A stretch of DNA of 64,000 bases from Hyphomicrobium sp. CS1GBMeth3 (lineage in GTDB: Bacteria; Pseudomonadota; Alphaproteobacteria; Rhizobiales; Hyphomicrobiaceae). The DNA lies in the NCBI RefSeq assembly GCF_900117455.1, contig NZ_FPHO01000003.1, forward strand, positions 744,001 to 808,000, given 5' to 3'. Shown in pieces: positions 61,716-64,000 of the stretch. The notes under the pieces were generated by a model. The model was given only the letters and a program-made list of their open reading frames with translations, was not told the origin of the DNA and ran no database searches. The stretch's first letter is position 1, and each line of letters starts with the position of its first letter. A program made the translations under genes and the position numbers.

Positions 61716-63086
61716 ATGTCGTCTCAACGGATGCTTTCTTCTCTTTTCTCAATGGCCGCCCTATGCGGCGCATGCATTGCACCGGCTGCCGCCGCCCAAG
61801 CCGCTGGAGTGGAGCTCGGCGCCGAGCTCGGCCACACGGCGATCAAAAAAGGCAGCGACCGGGTGTACCTCCGGCTTTCCCTCAAGACGCTGGCCGCGAA
61901 AAAGGACTCCAACCGCACGCCCATCAACGTCGCGCTCGTCATCGACCGCTCGGGCTCCATGAGCGGCGATCGCATCGTGGCAGCAAAGAAAGGTGCCCAG
62001 GTCGCCCTCGAGCGGCTCTCGTCCGACGACTTCGTCTCGTTGGTCTCCTACAATCACGAGGTGGACGTGCTCGCCGAAGCGGATCGGCTTGGCTCAGGAC
62101 GCGACAAGCTCGACCGCGCCATCGAAAAGCTCGCGGCGTCCGGCACAACGGCGCTTTACGCTGGCGTTCAGGAAGGCGGAGAACAGGTCAAGGCCCACGT
62201 CTCGGACCTCAAGGTCAACCGCGTCGTGCTCCTGTCTGACGGCCTCGCCAACGTGGGACCGAGCTCGCCCGCAGAGCTTGCAGAACTCGGCCGCAAGCTT
62301 GCAGCCAAGGGCATTTCGGTCTCCACGATCGGGCTCGGCCTCGAATACAACGAGGATCTGATGCAGCGACTGGCGGCAGCGAGCGACGGCAACCACGTCT
62401 TCGTCGAGCGGCCGAGTGACCTCGCCGAGATCTTCGACCGCGAGTTCGGCGACGCGCTGTCAGTCGCGGCACGCGACATCATCATCCAGATCGAGTGCAA
62501 TACGGGCTTCGCGCCGAAGCGCGTCCTCGGGCGTGATGCTGAGATCTCCGGCAACCGCATCACGCTGAAGCTCAACCAGCTCCCCGCGGATACCGAGCGC
62601 TACGTCGTCGTCGAGCTCGATGCGACGGCTTCCGATGCCGCCGCGAGCGAAGGGGAGGTCGCCAACGTCACCGTCGACTATGTCGATCTCGAAAGCGGCA
62701 CCCGCACCAAATCGGACTCGAAGGTGACGGCACGTTTCACCGACACCTCCGATGAGGCAGAAGCCAGCATCAACAAAACCGTGATGAGCCAGGTCACCGA
62801 GCAGATCGCCACCGAGAACAGCGAGAAGGCCGTCGAGCTGCGCGACGCCGGCGACATCTCGGCCGCACGCAAGGTGCTCGAGGACAACGCTCTCTACTTG
62901 AACAAGCAGAAGAGCGCCCTCAGCATGGGTTCGTCGGCAGCGCCAACAGCTTCGATCTCTGCGCTCGACAAGCTCGAGACCAAGAGCCGCGAGGCGGCCG
63001 AGAACCTGGAAGGCGAGAGCTGGGATCGCACGCGCAAGATGATGCGCCACGATCAGCACAAGGCCAAGGTCCAGCAGTCCTACTGA
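61716..63086 (+). CDS. Secreted von Willebrand factor A (VWA) domain protein
   Basis: A 456-residue protein with a signal peptide (cleavage near APAAAAQA) and a VWA domain at about 70-240. The metal-ion adhesion motif DRSGS lies at 77-81, and LLSDGLANVG supplies the second Asp. The rest (250-380) resembles the beta-sandwich region of VWA/inter-alpha-trypsin-like proteins, with NGFAPKRVLG-type strands, followed by a helical C-terminal part (VTEQIATENSEKAVELRDAGDISAARKVL). No membrane anchor is seen. The ATG at 61716 follows GAGGAGAG. It follows the tonB operon on the same strand. Its partner is unknown. Confidence 0.88.
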   Translation: MSSQRMLSSLFSMAALCGACIAPAAAAQAAGVELGAELGHTAIKKGSDRVYLRLSLKTLAAKKDSNRTPINVALVIDRSGSMSGDRIVAAKKGAQVALERLSSDDFVSLVSYNHEVDVLAEADRLGSGRDKLDRAIEKLAASGTTALYAGVQEGGEQVKAHVSDLKVNRVVLLSDGLANVGPSSPAELAELGRKLAAKGISVSTIGLGLEYNEDLMQRLAAASDGNHVFVERPSDLAEIFDREFGDALSVAARDIIIQIECNTGFAPKRVLGRDAEISGNRITLKLNQLPADTERYVVVELDATASDAAASEGEVANVTVDYVDLESGTRTKSDSKVTARFTDTSDEAEASINKTVMSQVTEQIATENSEKAVELRDAGDISAARKVLEDNALYLNKQKSALSMGSSAAPTASISALDKLETKSREAAENLEGESWDRTRKMMRHDQHKAKVQQSY

Positions 63087-63095
63087 GATTGATGA

Positions 63096-63129
63096 AAAAC
63101 GAAAGGGCGGTGCCTTGCGCGCCGCCCTT
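63096..63129 (-). terminator. Terminator of infC (possibly bidirectional)
   Basis: An 8-bp stem, AAGGGCGG at 63103-63110 and CCGCCCTT at 63122-63129. On the minus strand it is followed by TCGTTTTTCATC, so it best fits infC; on the plus strand only a weak T run follows the VWA gene. Confidence 0.8.
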
Positions 63130-63160
63130 GTCTAATTCAACGAATTGCAATCGTCGGAGC

Positions 63161-63700
63161 TTACTTCGGCGCCAGCACCATTACCATCTGGCGGCCTTCG
63201 AAGCGAGGCTCGGACTCCACTTTCGCGATCGGCTCGACGTCGCTCTTGACGCGCCTCAGCACGTCCATGCCGAGATGCTGGTGAGCCATCTCGCGGCCGC
63301 GGAAGCGCAGCGTCACCTTGACCTTGTCACCTTCCTCGAAGAACCGCTTGATGGCGCGCATCTTCACGTCGTAGTCGTGATCGTCGATGCCAGGACGCAT
63401 CTTGATCTCTTTGATCTCGACGGTCTTCTGATGCTTGCGGGCCTCGGCGGCCTTTTTCTGCTCTTGATATTTGTATTTGCCGAAATCGAGAATCTTGCAG
63501 ACGGGAGGCTCGGCGTCGGGAGAAACCTCGACCAGATCCAATCCGGCCTCCTCGGCGCGGGCGAGAGCATCGAGCTTGCTCACGACTCCGACATTCTGTC
63601 CGTTCTCGTCAATAAGCCGTACTTCACGCGCCCGGATCGCGTCGTTGATTTTCGGGCCGGTCGGCTCGCGCTCGGCGGCGCCACGCATAGGCTTGCGGAT
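63161..63700 (-). CDS. infC: Translation initiation factor IF-3, probable AUC start
   Basis: IF-3 binds the 30S subunit and proofreads start codons. The product is about 179 residues, with the N-domain ([22 protein letters not shown]), [17 protein letters not shown] linker and the C-domain with [18 protein letters not shown]. The ribosome site AAGGAG (minus strand) ends seven bases before an ATC at 63700, whereas the TTG at 63706 is too close and the ATG at 63688 too far. IF-3 genes often use AUU or AUC to allow self-regulation, so AUC is taken as the start; this is inference. Confidence 0.9.
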   Translation of the reverse strand: MRKPMRGAAEREPTGPKINDAIRAREVRLIDENGQNVGVVSKLDALARAEEAGLDLVEVSPDAEPPVCKILDFGKYKYQEQKKAAEARKHQKTVEIKEIKMRPGIDDHDYDVKMRAIKRFFEEGDKVKVTLRFRGREMAHQHLGMDVLRRVKSDVEPIAKVESEPRFEGRQMVMVLAPK

Positions 63701-63759
63701 GTTCAATCTCCTTCAGTAATTAAGATCCGTCGGGAATAGCTACGGCAGCTTCGGTCAGA

Positions 63760-63788
63760 ATACAACGTGCTCCTTAGCAGAGCCGCAA
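63760..63788 (-). promoter_or_regulatory. Candidate promoter of infC
   Basis: On the minus strand TTGCGG (63783-63788) and TTGTAT (63760-63765) are spaced by 17 bases, about 60 bases upstream of the infC start. Only moderate match to consensus. Confidence 0.3.
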
Positions 63789-63897
63789 TTTTGACCGTGG
63801 ACTGCCGACCATTTCGGCGGAGAATTGTGAAGAACCCCGTGCAAGTCAAGCTGCTGGCCCTGACCGGCCGCAGAGGAATGAAGCGCGAACGGCGCCC

Positions 63898-64000
63898 TCA
63901 AATACGGGCCGCGAGCCCGGTCCCAAGCAAACGATCGTACACCTCGAGCGTCTCTCTGCGCATGCTGTCCAGGCTGAAGTAGGTGAGAGCGCGAGCCCGG
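63898..64000 (-). CDS. C-terminal end of a probable glycosyltransferase (continues beyond window)
   Basis: Read from the right edge, the minus strand encodes a tail with RALTYFSLDSMRRETLEVYDRLL, then ends with a TGA at 63898-63900. The pattern aromatic-FS-x(2)-M-x(4)-TLEVY-x-x-LL is typical of the C-terminal helix of GT4-type glycosyltransferases. Only about 33 residues are visible, so the substrate cannot be told. Confidence 0.5.
   Translation of the reverse strand, partial: RARALTYFSLDSMRRETLEVYDRLLGTGLAARI

Overview
The window is GC-rich, densely coded DNA from an alphaproteobacterium of the Hyphomicrobiales (Rhizobiales), most likely Hyphomicrobium or a close relative. Two things support this. 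The flagellar gene order (ftcR-flgE-flgK-flgL-flaF-flbT-flgD-fliQ-flhA-fliR, and motB-motC-fliK) is the rhizobial type. The 322-residue protein at 51713-52681 also closely resembles, from memory, the D-glycerate dehydrogenase (hydroxypyruvate reductase) of Hyphomicrobium methylovorum. That suggests a serine-cycle methylotroph.

Positions 1-36443 are a flagellar supercluster. It opens with the end of a cheR gene, a GH24 lysozyme and a few small genes. Next, on the minus strand, comes fliF-fliH-motB-motC-fliK with stop/start overlaps throughout, then three flagellin genes, each followed by its own terminator. After these come flgB-flgC-fliE-flgG-flgA-flgI-motE-flgH-fliL-fliP (minus), marC, usg (plus), motA-fliN-flhB plus an unknown gene (minus), flgF-fliI (plus), and a long minus-strand operon from ftcR down to a FliL-like gene. 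Basal body, hook, export gate, stator and filament genes are nearly complete, but fliG and fliM are missing from the motA-fliN-flhB block where rhizobia normally carry them.

Positions 36725-42819 hold a eukaryotic-type phosphorylation module. A minus-strand set (FHA membrane protein, FHA protein, PP2C phosphatase, small J-domain protein) lies divergent to a kinase-transmembrane-WD40 receptor-like protein, with a BamE-like exported protein beside it. This is the most system-like part of the window outside the flagellar genes.

Positions 42833-52681 are mainly housekeeping: mutL, a membrane protein with a nuclease-like domain, two tandem TPR paralogues (the first frameshifted), rsmD, an RluB-type pseudouridine synthase, tadA, a patatin phospholipase and hprA. 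An orphan terminator at 45072-45114 hints at a small RNA.

Positions 53046-63086 form a TonB-dependent uptake region. Two large outer-membrane receptors (minus) are followed by a divergent operon of an exported cysteine protein, exbB, exbD and tonB, then a secreted von Willebrand factor A protein. The intergenic regions carry several inverted repeats that look like operators. The window ends with infC, probably started at a rare AUC codon, and the tail of a glycosyltransferase gene.
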